Assembly (NCBI RefSeq): GCF_000344685.1
Contig: NW_006920415.1
Location: 1,186,950 to 1,250,949, forward strand
Length of the DNA stretch: 64,000 nt
Direction: 5' to 3'
From: Gloeophyllum trabeum ATCC 11539
Lineage: Eukaryota; Basidiomycota; Agaricomycetes; Gloeophyllales; Gloeophyllaceae
Positions 13,083 through 24,578 of this stretch are shown here, in pieces; position 1 is the first letter of the stretch; each line of letters starts with the position of its first letter. Both the position numbers and the translations under genes were made by a program. The notes under the pieces are model-generated. The model did not search any database and was not told the DNA's origin. It saw only the letters and a program-made list of their open reading frames with translations.

Positions 13083-13372
13083 GATGGTCGTATAAAGAAA
13101 TTAAAAGACAAGCGAAGGAGATGGGAGATGGGAAGGATATGGACTGCAAGGAGAGACGAGCGCGAAAGCCGAAGCAGTAGAAAATCAGAGATTGTCAATC
13201 TTTTTCAATCTCCGATCGTGAGAGAATCCGGCCATCCGGCCTCTCTCCGCGCCACCGCCGACTGCGACACCGCCACCACACTGACTCTAATTAGCGCGTC
13301 CACTGTCTGTATTCCATCGCGGCTGCTTACTCTGCTCTACCTGTATAGACCTCTCATTTTTTGCTGCAAATA
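13083..13372. promoter_or_regulatory. Divergent promoter region between eIF5A and the LIM gene
   Basis: 290 bp between two opposite start codons. It contains CT-rich stretches on both strands close to each ATG, common in fungal promoters. No specific factor site was recognised. Confidence 0.5.
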
Positions 13373-14790
13373 ATGCACCCTTTTGGAGGCACACCCCGCT
13401 GCCCGCGATGCAGCAAAGCGGTCTACGCGGCGGAGCAGGTGCGTCTGCTCTGATCCGTCTGCTCGATCTTGAATCTCATGAAGCAATTAGGTCATGGGTC
13501 CGGGGCGAAAGGTACGTTCAAGGCCGGCTTCCAGCCTCGCTGTTAGCTGACCCCATTGTCCGTCAAGCTTTACCATAAAGTGAGCAGTCTTTGACTCAAT
13601 ATTCCGCGCTTTCTCAACCTCGTGTTCGCGGATGACAGCCTTGCCTGACCTGCGCAATATGTAATAAGCGGCTAGATTCATTGAGTCTTCTCGAGCACGA
13701 TGAAGAGGTACGTCCGCGATATCAGGGTCACGTCGCTCTCAGCTCATTATGGGGGCTCTCATAGGCGTATTGGTGAGTACCGTAGATGCTGTGGACCCGC
13801 GAGGTGCTTACTGTTCACAGCAAGAACTGCCATTCAAAGACTTTCGGGACTCGTGACCTCCGGCAAGCCAATCTGCCCCACCGCGATGACCCAGTGCCAT
13901 CTCCTACACGGCGCTCATTCTCGCCGCCACCTCTGTCCCCGACGAGGACGAACACAGGCAACTCGCTTTCTCCCTCGCTCATCACTAGTCATGTCACTGG
14001 GAGCAGCAATCTTTCTTACCAAGAAAGAATTGGGCGGAAGAACACTTCCTCCCCGCCGCCCATGTTCAAGCCCACGCGAAGCTTAAGCCCTACATCCCCC
14101 ACATTCTCGTCCTTCTCCGCTCGGTCACTGGGTCGCCAGGACGCCGGTGAGGCAGCTGAGAACGGGAACGGCGACGAAGCGCTGGACACTATTTCTGAAG
14201 AGCCGCGGGCTGGGAATAGGAACGGAGATGCGGCGCGGAGTGCGAACACGCCTCTGAATCCCTCTTTCACCGGTCGAGGCGGGCCGGGGAATCCTACAAA
14301 GTATGCGAGCACTCTGGGACGGTCGAATTCGTCATTCAGCGCCTCTCTACCATCCCTTGTACCCACTATGACTGGGACTAGATACGGCGCTGCGTTGGGC
14401 GGCGGGACATCGTCGCCATCGAAACAGTGGGGTGGGGGAACACCGGTTTGTCCGAAGTGCGGGAAGAGCGTCTATTTTGCCGAACAGGTATTTCCATACC
14501 CGTCTATGTATCGGCTCTTGGTGCTCATGCGCATGGAAATTTGCGCGCTAGGTCAAGGCTGTAGGCAAGACGTATCACCGAGCGTGTCTGCGGTGCACGG
14601 GGTGCGGCACTTCGCTGGACTCCACTAGATTGACCGAGAAGGAAGGAGTACCGTACTGTCATCGATGCTACAGCAAGGTAAGCGTTGTAGACCGGCCAAG
14701 CCTAGTTACTATAGCTTGCTGACGTCTCCGGTACAGTTATACGGACCGGCTGGAAGTGGGTATGCCCTGCTTGGCAAAGCCGGCGGATAA
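13373..14790 (+). CDS. Two-LIM-domain protein (cysteine-rich protein type)
   Basis: About eight exons starting with [22 protein letters not shown] at 13373. The first LIM domain continues over introns: [48 protein letters not shown] disordered Ser/Pro/Asn-rich linker of about 180 residues follows. The second LIM domain begins with [15 protein letters not shown] and goes on as [19 protein letters not shown] and [20 protein letters not shown], ending at 14790. All zinc-ligand Cys/His positions expected of two LIM zinc-binding modules are present. LIM domains bind protein partners; fungal members of this layout are thought to act at the actin cytoskeleton or in signalling, but the partner here is unknown. 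Confidence 0.85.
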
Positions 14791-15304
14791 GGCGTCATTT
14801 GTCACATCACCTGAGTTGATTCGGTTAACCTATACGACTATACCCATCTTGTAATCTTGGAGCTCGAAGACATCGTGCCAGAGGGCAGCGATGCACGCCT
14901 ACGTTGTGAATGTATCGTTATGTGATTTTCATGGACGACTTCTCCTGACTTTATCCTTCCCCTGACTGAGAAAAACTGTATATCCGCATCACTGAAAATA
15001 TTCAAACATATCTCAGTTTACGACCTGATGGCTTTCAAAGCTGGCTTGAGTGTGGAAGCATAGTCGAATTATGTAGTTAGTTGCGGTGGACCCATTTGTG
15101 GCCGTGGCTGTTCCCACGCCCGAACTTCGAAGTTGCATCATGGATCCAAGATTGCCACAAGATTGCCAAGTCAAGCATTGACTACCGCCACAAACTAGCC
15201 ACTCGCTACGGTACGTTTCCTGCCTATGACGTTTAGTACCTGCAAGCGACAGTGGGACTGAGACGTACGGATAGAGGCTGGCATCTGTATACTGTACCAG
15301 AACC
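14791..15304. other. Intergenic stretch without recognised gene
   Basis: 514 bp between the LIM gene and the DUF7704 gene, both on the plus strand. No coding exon with splice support was seen. It should hold the LIM 3' end and the next promoter. Confidence 0.6.
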
Positions 15305-15784
15305 ATGGAGGGAGCGACATTCTCACCGAACCTGCCTTACGTCCTGTTCTTCCTCTACATCGAACCATTCTCGACCATAGTTGGGGCTTATTACGCTCAC
15401 TTGCGTCCTCTCGAATACCTGAAACTGACTCACGCGTCGTCTGCTCCTGCGACCTCGCTCGGAATACCGGTGGGGACGCAGGTCGTCCTCAGCCAACTCG
15501 CCAACCTGTACCTCCTCTTTGCACTCAACGAAGCGCTGGTCTTGCGCTCCACGCGTTCTCTCAAAACCTGGAGGACCCTTTTGACAGGGCTGCTCATCGC
15601 GGACTTTGGTCACCTGTACAGCATTGCTTCCCTAGGGACAGGTATGTTTTGGAAGTTTTGGCAGTGGAATGCCATCGACTGGGGAAACATCGGATTCGTA
15701 TACTGTGGCGCACTGATGAGGTGTTTAATCCTGTCTGGGGTAGGAGTCCGGATAATAGGGAAAGACAAGAAGGCGACAACCTAG
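15305..15784 (+). CDS. DUF7704-type small multi-pass membrane protein
   Basis: Intronless reading frame of 159 residues. It begins with PNLPYVLFFLYIEPFSTIVG, a hydrophobic N-terminal segment carrying the YIEPFS motif typical of the fungal DUF7704 family. Three further hydrophobic segments follow (QVVLSQLANLYLLFALNEAL, TLLTGLLIADFGHLYSIASL, IGFVYCGALMRCLILSGVGV). The total of four helices and the length match the family. The function of the family is unknown to me. The tail KDKKATT is short and basic. No signs of damage. Confidence 0.75.
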   Translation: MEGATFSPNLPYVLFFLYIEPFSTIVGAYYAHLRPLEYLKLTHASSAPATSLGIPVGTQVVLSQLANLYLLFALNEALVLRSTRSLKTWRTLLTGLLIADFGHLYSIASLGTGMFWKFWQWNAIDWGNIGFVYCGALMRCLILSGVGVRIIGKDKKATT

Positions 15785-15979
15785 TGGAATGGCACATTAC
15801 GATACTCTTCGTATTCATAGGAACTATGCGCGGATTCGTACTATAAGTCATATGCACTCCAGGCGGACAATAAATAAACATGAAACAGGTTTGTCGTGAG
15901 CTAAGAAGCCAATTCAAAAAATCGCAGAGCGAAGAGCGGATACATCACAAGTAAAGCATCAAGTCTCAACCTTCCCATC

Positions 15980-16908
15980 CTACTCGTACCGAGGCGGAGG
16001 TTCATCATTCAATGTAGAAAGTTGCGCTTGCATCCTGTGCATCTCCTCCTGCATCTGCCGTATCTGGGACCTTAACTCCTCCTCAGCGCTGCTCATGGGA
16101 GTAGGAGCAGCGGCACTTTCAGCATGATTCGCCGAGCTTGGCGGACTCCTCTGTTGTAGTAGCGCCAGCGACTCCTCGTGCTCTGCCACCATCCGGGCGA
16201 GCTCCTGCTGCCTTTCCTGCGCTTTCAGCAGTGCTTTATCGTTCCTGCCATGCTTGCTAGACGATTTGGTAACAGAGCCTGACGAAGACCCTGGACGGTG
16301 ATCTGAGGGCACGGGGGTCGTATTGGGGGTGTTAAGTGGGTGAACAGCCATGAGGGACGTGTTATCTGGCGGTGGAAATGGCGATACATGATTGATATAC
16401 GGAGAGACATCCATGGCATCGAATGGGCCACCGAGCGCCCTTTCAGGATCTGTCCCCAACATGGAGTCGCCCTCAGCTTCCGAGCGCAGATCGACCTTCT
16501 CCCCTCTGGCCCTTTTGACGCGGACGGTGTCCCCTCGCTCATGAGCTCGGATTCGCCGACGCACCCGCCACCACATGAGCGCGACAAGTAGCAGAAAGAG
16601 GGCGACTAAGCCGCCTGCTACCCCTCCAGCGATGGCGCCCGTATCGGTGGTATGTCTGGACGACCGGTTTATAGTGGTGACGCCAGTTCCCGAGATGTAA
16701 GGAGAGGATGATGAAGTCTGTTGGTCGTTTCCAGCAGGATGCGTGGCGGTATTCCCGGAATCACCTGCGCTAGTTGTTCTCGAGTCGGTGGGACTGCTGT
16801 GACTCGGGGTTATACCAGCGGGTACAGGTTGGCCAGCTGGCGCTGTAACTTGTGAAGAGTCGGAAGACATCACCGCTGCGCTTGTGTGCGACGACGAAGA
16901 TTGTCGTG
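15980..16908 (-). CDS. Single-span membrane protein, C-terminal part
   Basis: The last exon of a minus-strand gene; an acceptor-like CT-rich tract ends in CAG just before 16908. The protein shows a Ser/Thr-rich stretch, one hydrophobic segment (GAIAGGVAGGLVALFLLLVALMWW) followed by the basic stop-transfer WRVRRRIRAHERG, then a disordered cytoplasmic tail with a coiled-coil forming Gln/Met/Glu-rich end (EEELRSQIRQMQEEMHRMQ). This is the common layout of basidiomycete type I membrane proteins with a secreted N-terminal domain. Upstream exons must lie between 16930 and about 17900. One candidate is 16960-17112 in frame, but I could not rebuild a clean signal peptide or extracellular domain. The gene is either heavily spliced or damaged at its 5' end. 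Confidence 0.55.
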
Positions 16909-17112
16909 CTGAGAAGGGGAAGAAACGTGAGTCGCAGAGGTAGAAATAAGAGGACGAAAGCCGAACCTCGCTGGACCCGCGCATCTGCGTTCCTTGGCTA
17001 GCGCTTCTTCTGGGGCGCTACAGCCTACAGATATACTGTACCGTGATGGCATCGCGATTGATAATAACCCCGCAAATAAGGCCGTCGGTAACTGTGCAGC
17101 TAGTGGCGGCAC

Positions 17113-18788
17113 GCGTACGGCACCGATGAGGTAGAGGCGGTTGGGAACTCACTGCATAGTACACAGATGCAAAGCCTTGTAGGCACGTCGTTACGAATGA
17201 TAAATCATGTCGTTCTCTATGCATCCCCTGTGAAGACAAGTAATTATCATTCGTATCACTTACTGCAAGCATTGCTGAAACCATGGCATGAGAATCAAGC
17301 CCCCGACAAGGGCGGGTTGCCAACTCAGACTCTAAGCGAAAGGTGTCGACCAGGAGCGGTGCACCGCCACTAATCAACGGGATCTCTGCTGTCGATTTGC
17401 ATCATCAGCACTCATTACGTCCCTAGCGCTCTCTTTCTCAACCGTAAGGTTTACTGGCAGTACATAGACGTCGACATTAGTATAAGCTTGAGGACAACTG
17501 GTCGCAGGAAAGCAAACGCACTCACCCGCAATGTTCCGTCTGTTTCGAAATTCCTTTCACCGCATTGACAATGATATCTCCGGTCGTAGTGATATCGTAG
17601 ATCACAATGATTCACACATCGACCGCACAACAACACGTGCCGCGCTCAAAGTCAAGGCATCGAGGGGGCTTCCCCATCTGCCAGTCCACCAGCGAGCTCC
17701 TGCTTCCGCACAGCTTCTTTGCACAGGAGAGTGGTCCTACGCCCTTGCCCCTTTGTACTAGAGGCTGAATGTCTTCAGACCGGCGGGAACGCGGAGCCCT
17801 GCCTCAGTGTTTCCTAAGACGGTGCTATTGATGACCCCTGTAATGGTTACTGCTAGCATCATCCTTTTCTCCACCTCTCATCCCGCTGACCCGGATGGCG
17901 TCGTTGTCTGTGTGCCGTCGACAGCGCACAAATGCGATGGCCGGCAGAATCAGCACATCAACAAGTGATCAACACAACGAGAAGAATCTTCCGTGTACGA
18001 GTACTATGTGGGCCGTTCGATGGAGAAGGCGACCCGCCACCCATGGTCGCTAAGTATCAGAGGGAGAGTGGTCTGGATGTACGGACCGCGAAGCTTAAGG
18101 AGGAGTTTAAAGTTACAGTGCACAGGCAGCCCACTGGCTGTTCTACAGCCCAGTACTCAACAGACTAGACTATCTAGACATGGTTGCTTGTTCCCTATAC
18201 GGACATTTGATCGCATCAATACTGAGTGCCGACCCAACGTCGGTCTGCAATTGATCCGTTCCCGGACCGGTACCGCAACCCGTTCCGACTAGCTTGGTAG
18301 GAGATGTCCATCGCTGCCATCGCACCTTTTCATGAAGTTTGGAAGCCAAACGAGGTGACAGCAAATAAAGGAGCACATTGCACCATTTGTTGTTGTTGAT
18401 ACGGACTTACAAGTACTGCAGCCTGCACGACGGCTCGATGTGCCAAATCTCATCGCTCTTCCCCTTGACTATGATAGACAGCGGCCCATGGTCCTGAGTA
18501 CAGATTGCTGAGCAATGATGCATATATATGGCACACCTATTCTATTCTCTATCCTCCCACACTCCCCGCCGGAATTCAACATACTTAGCTGTCCCTTCAG
18601 TACCTTATCTCCGCATGAGCGCATTTACGGAAACGTGAGTACCCCGAGTGCCCTCGCTTCCCATCGTCATTGCACCGGCACGCGTAGCCAAATGCTAGTA
18701 TTCTCTTATACCCCAGCCGAACCTTCCCAACTCCGAGACGAAACAGTTAGCAGACGCACCTCCGCGATTTGGGCCACCGTCCACCACA
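17113..18788. other. Poorly resolved stretch, possible upstream exons of the minus-strand membrane protein gene
   Basis: About 1.7 kb with no convincing gene. On the minus strand, short open pieces near 17890-17760 (VTITGVINSTVLGNTEAGLR) and 17600-17530 look coding-like and end at GT donors. They may be exons of the gene whose last exon lies at 15980-16908. Nothing was recognised between 17930 and 18788 apart from the promoter side of the oxidoreductase gene. Confidence 0.35.
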
Positions 18789-19889
18789 ATGCCCTCTTGG
18801 TCGAATACTCCCTCCGGCACAATGAAAGCCGCCGTACTCACCAAGCCCGGCGCGTCCCCACCCTCCGCCTGCTTCACCATCGACACCGCCTACCCGAAGC
18901 CCACCCTGCCCTCGGAGAAGTGGATCCTCGTGCGCGTCTACGCGGCGGGCCTGAACCGCGCCGAGCTGCGCGGGCGCAACAACGAGCCCCCCGGGACACC
19001 CGAGTTCGGGCCCTTCCAGGCCGAGTTCCACACCGACCCGCCGGCGATCCTCGGCGAGGAGTTCGTCGGCGTCGTCGCGGTCGCGGGGAAGGAGACGAGC
19101 TTCCGGGAGGGCGACAAGGTCAGCGCGTGGATATATGGCGGCGGGAAGGCGCATGACGGCACGTACGCCGAGTATGCGCTGTGTCTGGGAGAAAGGGCGG
19201 TCAAGTTCGAGAGCAGCCTGCCGTGGGAGGTGCTCGGCGGGATTCCGATGAGCATGTGGACGGCGTACGCGAGCTTGTTTGAGAGCGCAGAGACGAAGCC
19301 TGGGGCGGTGGTCGTCGTGCATGGTGGGACGAGTTCGGTCGGGATATGGGCGATTTTGTTGGCGAAGGATAGGGGGTGCACGGTCATTGCAACGACAAGA
19401 CAGCCGGGCAAGTTGGACAGGTTGAGAGCGGCAGGAGCAGACCATGCATTGCTGGACGACGAGTCACTCGTGTCGAAGGTCCGGTCGCTCTACCCAAAGG
19501 GTGTGAATACGGTGTTCGAGCTCGTCGGCCCCGACAAACTGGAGAAGGTCGCGTTCCCGATGCTCGCGAGGCACGGGGCGTGTGTGGTCTCCGGTATATT
19601 GACCAAAGTCTGGGCGCTGCATGACTTCACGCCAGCGATGATACCACCTACCAGAAAACTATGTTTCTTCACCTGCTTGACGGGAGAAGACATTGAGGGC
19701 GCGGAAGAGGTGTTGCAGGACGTCATCAACAAAGTCGAGAGCGGAGTCTTCAAAAAGGAAGTGTACCTGGACAAGGTTTTCAAGCTGGAAGATATTGGAA
19801 AGGCGCACGAGTACATGGAAGAGAACAAGGCAGTTGGAAAGGTCGTCGTTACTATTGATCAGCAAGATCATAGCACGGACAAGCTGTAA
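18789..19889 (+). CDS. MDR-superfamily NADPH-dependent oxidoreductase (quinone oxidoreductase-like)
   Basis: Intronless frame of 366 residues. An N-terminal GroES-like fold contains VRVYAAGLNRAELRGR and ILGEEFVGVVAVAG. The cofactor domain shows GAVVVVHGGTSSVGIWAILLAKDRGC, the dinucleotide-binding loop, then AAGADHALLDD and a C-terminal KVFKLEDIGKAHEYMEENKAVGKVVV. Catalytic zinc ligands of alcohol dehydrogenases are absent, so it belongs to the zinc-free quinone reductase or crotonase-like reductase branches. It probably reduces a quinone or enone with NADPH in the cytosol; the substrate is unknown. A second in-frame Met (MKAAVLTKPG) at residue 12 resembles the usual start of the family and may be the true one. 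Third codon positions are strongly G/C rich. Confidence 0.85.
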   Translation: MPSWSNTPSGTMKAAVLTKPGASPPSACFTIDTAYPKPTLPSEKWILVRVYAAGLNRAELRGRNNEPPGTPEFGPFQAEFHTDPPAILGEEFVGVVAVAGKETSFREGDKVSAWIYGGGKAHDGTYAEYALCLGERAVKFESSLPWEVLGGIPMSMWTAYASLFESAETKPGAVVVVHGGTSSVGIWAILLAKDRGCTVIATTRQPGKLDRLRAAGADHALLDDESLVSKVRSLYPKGVNTVFELVGPDKLEKVAFPMLARHGACVVSGILTKVWALHDFTPAMIPPTRKLCFFTCLTGEDIEGAEEVLQDVINKVESGVFKKEVYLDKVFKLEDIGKAHEYMEENKAVGKVVVTIDQQDHSTDKL

Positions 19890-20157
19890 GATTATAGTCG
19901 TAGTGTACGGCTGTCTTTCACGTGTGTAGATACCCCCGGCAGCCCGAGGCTTCTGTATTGGTTCCACTCGTATTGTTTCAGCCAGTATAAAGCTGCAACT
20001 ACCAGACACTCCGAGCATGCCACAAGGTGCAATGATGAAGCCCAGAAAGTCGACCCCACTGGGAGGTCACACCGCCGAACGCGTTCGCGAACTGCAAATG
20101 CGAACGTGAGAACCACACCACGGTGCACGTGGGCGCGTGTCGATTCTGTGGCTCTGT

Positions 20158-20536
20158 CCACCGGCTACAGACGCGTACCCCTTCTGCTTATGATAAAATC
20201 TGCATAGCCTGATGGTTTTAACTTGTAAGTTTATTGTATCAGTCTGTGAGATTGAAATTGCTGGGTTATTGTAAAAAAAATGTGGTGAGTAATCGAAGCT
20301 GTCTGTCCAATTGGGGTCACACGAACCCATTGAAGCCCCTTCCGTGCCCTCCCCCTAACAGTTTCCATGGTCAATACTACTGGCATTGCATTGAAAATGT
20401 GATGGACAACTTGAAATTCATGGAAACTACTCTATTCACGTCATCAATATCCCTGGTATGGTACAATAATATGTGCATAACAAACTGTATTTTATGGATT
20501 GAAAGCATAGCCGCCATTGCCTTTCTCGCTCAATAA
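20158..20536 (+). repeat. 379-bp segment, identical to 21112-21490 (left copy)
   Basis: The last 379 bases before the N run are repeated immediately after it at a constant offset of 954. This is best explained as the shared end of two unmerged contigs. The small frame on the minus strand in both copies is not supported as a gene. Confidence 0.95.
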
Positions 20537-21111
20537 NNNNNNNNNNNNNNNNNNNNNNNNNNNNNNNNNNNNNNNNNNNNNNNNNNNNNNNNNNNNNNNN
20601 NNNNNNNNNNNNNNNNNNNNNNNNNNNNNNNNNNNNNNNNNNNNNNNNNNNNNNNNNNNNNNNNNNNNNNNNNNNNNNNNNNNNNNNNNNNNNNNNNNNN
20701 NNNNNNNNNNNNNNNNNNNNNNNNNNNNNNNNNNNNNNNNNNNNNNNNNNNNNNNNNNNNNNNNNNNNNNNNNNNNNNNNNNNNNNNNNNNNNNNNNNNN
20801 NNNNNNNNNNNNNNNNNNNNNNNNNNNNNNNNNNNNNNNNNNNNNNNNNNNNNNNNNNNNNNNNNNNNNNNNNNNNNNNNNNNNNNNNNNNNNNNNNNNN
20901 NNNNNNNNNNNNNNNNNNNNNNNNNNNNNNNNNNNNNNNNNNNNNNNNNNNNNNNNNNNNNNNNNNNNNNNNNNNNNNNNNNNNNNNNNNNNNNNNNNNN
21001 NNNNNNNNNNNNNNNNNNNNNNNNNNNNNNNNNNNNNNNNNNNNNNNNNNNNNNNNNNNNNNNNNNNNNNNNNNNNNNNNNNNNNNNNNNNNNNNNNNNN
21101 NNNNNNNNNNN
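20537..21111. other. Assembly gap (575 N)
   Basis: A run of N between two identical 379-bp flanks. The size is probably an estimate by the scaffolder and not a measure of missing sequence. Confidence 0.98.
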
Positions 21112-21490
21112 CCACCGGCTACAGACGCGTACCCCTTCTGCTTATGATAAAATCTGCATAGCCTGATGGTTTTAACTTGTAAGTTTATTGTATCAGTCTG
21201 TGAGATTGAAATTGCTGGGTTATTGTAAAAAAAATGTGGTGAGTAATCGAAGCTGTCTGTCCAATTGGGGTCACACGAACCCATTGAAGCCCCTTCCGTG
21301 CCCTCCCCCTAACAGTTTCCATGGTCAATACTACTGGCATTGCATTGAAAATGTGATGGACAACTTGAAATTCATGGAAACTACTCTATTCACGTCATCA
21401 ATATCCCTGGTATGGTACAATAATATGTGCATAACAAACTGTATTTTATGGATTGAAAGCATAGCCGCCATTGCCTTTCTCGCTCAATAA
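21112..21490 (+). repeat. 379-bp segment, identical to 20158-20536 (right copy)
   Basis: First 379 bases after the N run. Sequence continues without break into the right inverted repeat of the element at 21562-21599. Confidence 0.95.
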
Positions 21491-21830
21491 CAGTTGCGGT
21501 GTGGCGATTCCCCAGGCTCAGGTGGCGTGGCATCCCCTCACGTGCCCAGACATTCGCCGAACACGTTCGCGAACGCGTTCGGCGGGCGAACCTCCCAGTC
21601 GCCTGGACGTTCTCATGAAGCCAAAGGAACGTGACTAGGTCACACAAGCGATCGGTCACGTGTCACCTTCCACACATCCCACGTGACCCTACTTTTTCCC
21701 TCGAATCTGCTACTGGAGACTTTGACGGGCCTGCTCAGCGTCCTTGACGCTGCCCTGTATTGCACTCACCCCAGCCTACCTACTATACCCACGCACACTG
21801 CTTGAAGGTTGACGAGGTACCGTCAAGGAC

Positions 21831-24578
21831 ATGTCAAGACATCTTCTCCTTCCCCCGGCCCTGCTTGACTTGACATGGCTTCGCGTGTCGAGCCAGTCTG
21901 GACTGAACCCTACTTATCACGCAATGCATGTAGACGTCTTCCGAGGCAGGTGCTTCGCGCGGCATATGAGCCAGGCAGCAGTTGCGTATGCGGCGCCCGA
22001 GGACGTGGAGAGCGTGCCGGTCAATAATACGCTTTACGGACGGTGTGTGTCCTCGCATCTTCTTACCGTTCAGAGTCCAGCAGGACTTACTTTGAGATCC
22101 AGCCGTAAAAGAAGAGGAAGTAATGGGCTAGCTGTGCGCCAAGGCAGCGCACTTTCGGACCTGGACAGACGTGTAGAAGCTCTGAAGAATACTGTCCTGG
22201 TCGAAGTACGACCAATTCACCTCATCTTGTGCATGAACTCACCTATGGTTACTTACAGGAATCTATGATGGACGTCCCGCCATACACCGAACAGCAGCTC
22301 CTCTCCATCTACGAAGACCTGCTAGCTGTCCCCAAACCCGAGGAAGAGCAAGCTCCCACTCCCGCTCCCACTCCCCACGCCGACGCGTCAGAGGTTTCTG
22401 TTAATGTCGAGGAACTCGATCGAATAGCACTCGAAAAGGTGTCTGGTCGACTTCTGTTCGAAACTGACTTCCCGTCGACGTCCGAGGTGGTCGCTCCGTC
22501 TTCGATCGTCGACCGTCTCCTCTCACAGTTGCAGTACTTCATGGACAACACGGAGCGGTCTACTTTTCCCATCAAGAAGTATGTGAGGCCGTCTGACTGG
22601 CCGTCATTAGTACGAACTGCTGTACGTATTTGTTTCTCGTGCTGAGTGCTGGGGGCCTAATCTGTTCATAAGGTTCGGGATGGCGACATCCAAGCCGGGG
22701 AGAGGGCACTATTTCTTGCTGATGTACGTATTTCCTCCGCCTCTCCCAGGATAACAGGAAGGATTGAACCCATTCAAACAGCAATTTGGGGTGGCGATAC
22801 CCGAAGAGGCTATGAATGAAGTCTTGAACTTCTACGCCAGAGCAGGAGACGTACACAAAGTAGAATCGCTCATGCACCAATTGATAAAAGGTGCGTACAT
22901 AACCTCCCGGCACAACCTCAATTCTCACCTTCCGCCCAAAAGGTGACCCAACCGAAAGCCAACGCCACATCCACATCAAAGCCCACCTCGCCTCTACTCC
23001 CCCGCAAACCATGCCCGAAGCCGCGCTCTCCCTCCTGCACGCCTACGAATCGCGCGCGCTCCCCGCCCCGATGCGGACCTACACGCGCTGCATCACCGCT
23101 CTCCTCTCGCTCCCCTCCGCCGCCGCGCGCGCGCACGCGTGGGACCTCTTCGCGCACATGCGCTACGCGGCGCACCCGCAGCCCGACGCGCTCCTCTACG
23201 CACTCATGATCCGCGCGTGCCCGCCCGACGAGCCGCAGCGCGCACTCGACCTCTGGGCGGAAATGACGCTCGACGCGCGCCTCGAGCCGACGCGCGGCGC
23301 TTACAACGCGGCGATACGTGCGCTGGCGCGGAGCGGGGAGGAGGCGTACGTGCGGGAGGCGTTCAGGCTCGCGCGGGAGATGATGGACGGGTGGCGCGAC
23401 GCGCGGGGTGTGCCGCGGTTCGAGCCGGATGAGCGGACGTTCTGCGCGCTGCTGGAGGGCGCGAAGCGGCTCGGCGATTTGGCAAGGGTGAGGTGGATAC
23501 TGGCGGAGATGGTGAAGGAACGGGAGGGGAGGGAGGGGGTGGTGATTGGGGAGGAGGTGATGATGCACGTCTTCCACGCGTATGCGGCGTACAGGCCGCC
23601 CTTTAAGCGGACGGATACGCGGATCGTCGAGGGGGAGCGTGAGGGTGAGCCGTCTGGTGCTGAAGAGCGCGGCGAGGAAGAGGCGGCGCAGCAACACGAG
23701 CCGGGTCCAGTAGTCGCCAGCGAGGGGAAGACGTTATCGCATGTCCCCCCTCAAAGCCACGGCGAGACCGTGCGCGAAGCCGCCTTCCTCTTCTCGCGCA
23801 TCACCGAGCCGCGTGACGGCGCCCCGCGCAACCCCTTCGCCGCCGTTGCGCTCACCACCAGGCTCCTGAACTCGTACCTCTCCGTGCACTTTGCGCACGC
23901 GCCGCTCGCGGACGCGCGCGCGCTCTGGCGCACGCTCTTCGCGGCACACGGCGTGCAGAAGAGCGCGCGGACGTACGTCGAGGCGCTCGAGTGCTGCGCG
24001 GGCGGGCGGCAGCGGAAGCGCGAGAAGGGCGAGGCGGCGGCGTTCGCGCGCGAGATCTGGAGGGAGTGGCGGGGGGTGGAGGCGCGGTGGAGGCAAGGAG
24101 AGGAGGGGACGGGCGTGCACCCGCGGATGGTGGAGCGGATGCACGCTGCGATGATCAGGGTGATCACTTCGTGCGTGGCCTCTCATCCTGGCGTCATCTG
24201 TTCTAAGTAACTGATTTTTTTTCACACAGCGCCGGCGCCCTGGACGACGCCCTCCTGCACCTCGCCGCCTTCGTCCATCTCTATCCGCCGCACGCGCTGC
24301 GCGAGCCGCCGCCGCCTTCGCCGCTGCGCTCGACACGCACGGCGCTCGACGCGCCCCGGCCGCTCGTGCGCCTGGCGGGCGTGACGGAGGTCGGCGACGA
24401 TGGCGTGCCGCCGCTGCTGACGTTCGCGGACGTGGAGCTGCTGCACCACCGGCTGGTGGCGGCGGGCGACCGCGAGGGCATCGCGTACGTGAAGTGGGTG
24501 TGCAAGGCGTATGAGGGGGCGTTGAGGGAGAGGAGGGAGAGGGTTATGCGCGCTGGGAGGGGGGGCGAGGCAGCTTAG
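21831..24578 (+). CDS. Pentatricopeptide-repeat (PPR) protein, probably mitochondrial
   Basis: About eight exons. The first (21831-22042) has a basic, Asp/Glu-free leader (CFARHMSQAAVAYAAPEDVE) typical of a mitochondrial import signal. Exons then join as PAGLTLRSSRKRRGSN, then MMDVPPYTEQQLLSIYEDLL, GDIQAGERALFLAD and FGVAIPEEAMNEVLNFYARA. The large exon from about 22945 to 24160 contains several 35-residue helical pairs of PPR type: MRTYTRCITALLSLPSAA, DALLYALMIRACPPDEPQRA, TRGAYNAAIRALARSGEEAY and DERTFCALLEGAKRLGDLAR. The last exon (24231-24578) ends RGGEAA. PPR proteins bind organellar RNA for processing or translation; the RNA target cannot be told. The second half is extremely GC rich (runs of GCG/CGC), unlike the first exons, which is third-position bias and not a sign of transfer. 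An alternative start inside exon 1 is possible. Confidence 0.75.

Larger units (their letters stand above)
20058..21599. mobile_element. Non-autonomous inverted-repeat element (MITE-like), containing an assembly gap
   Basis: The left end at 20058 (ACTGGGAGGTCACACCGCC) matches, inverted, the right end at 21599 over about 37 bp with a few mismatches. Both ends then carry the palindromic phrase GAACGCGTTCGCGAAC. If the internal duplicated overlap and the N run are collapsed, the element is about 588 bp and has no transposase frame. No clear target-site duplication was seen (flanks GTCGACCCC and CGCCTGGA), so superfamily is unknown. Confidence 0.6.

Noticed and set aside
20234..20536. 100-residue plus frame present in both flanks of the first gap
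   Set aside because: It lies inside a non-coding inverted-repeat element and is duplicated only by the assembly overlap.
20436..21284. Long frames crossing the first N run
   Set aside because: They are open only because N codons were translated as X.
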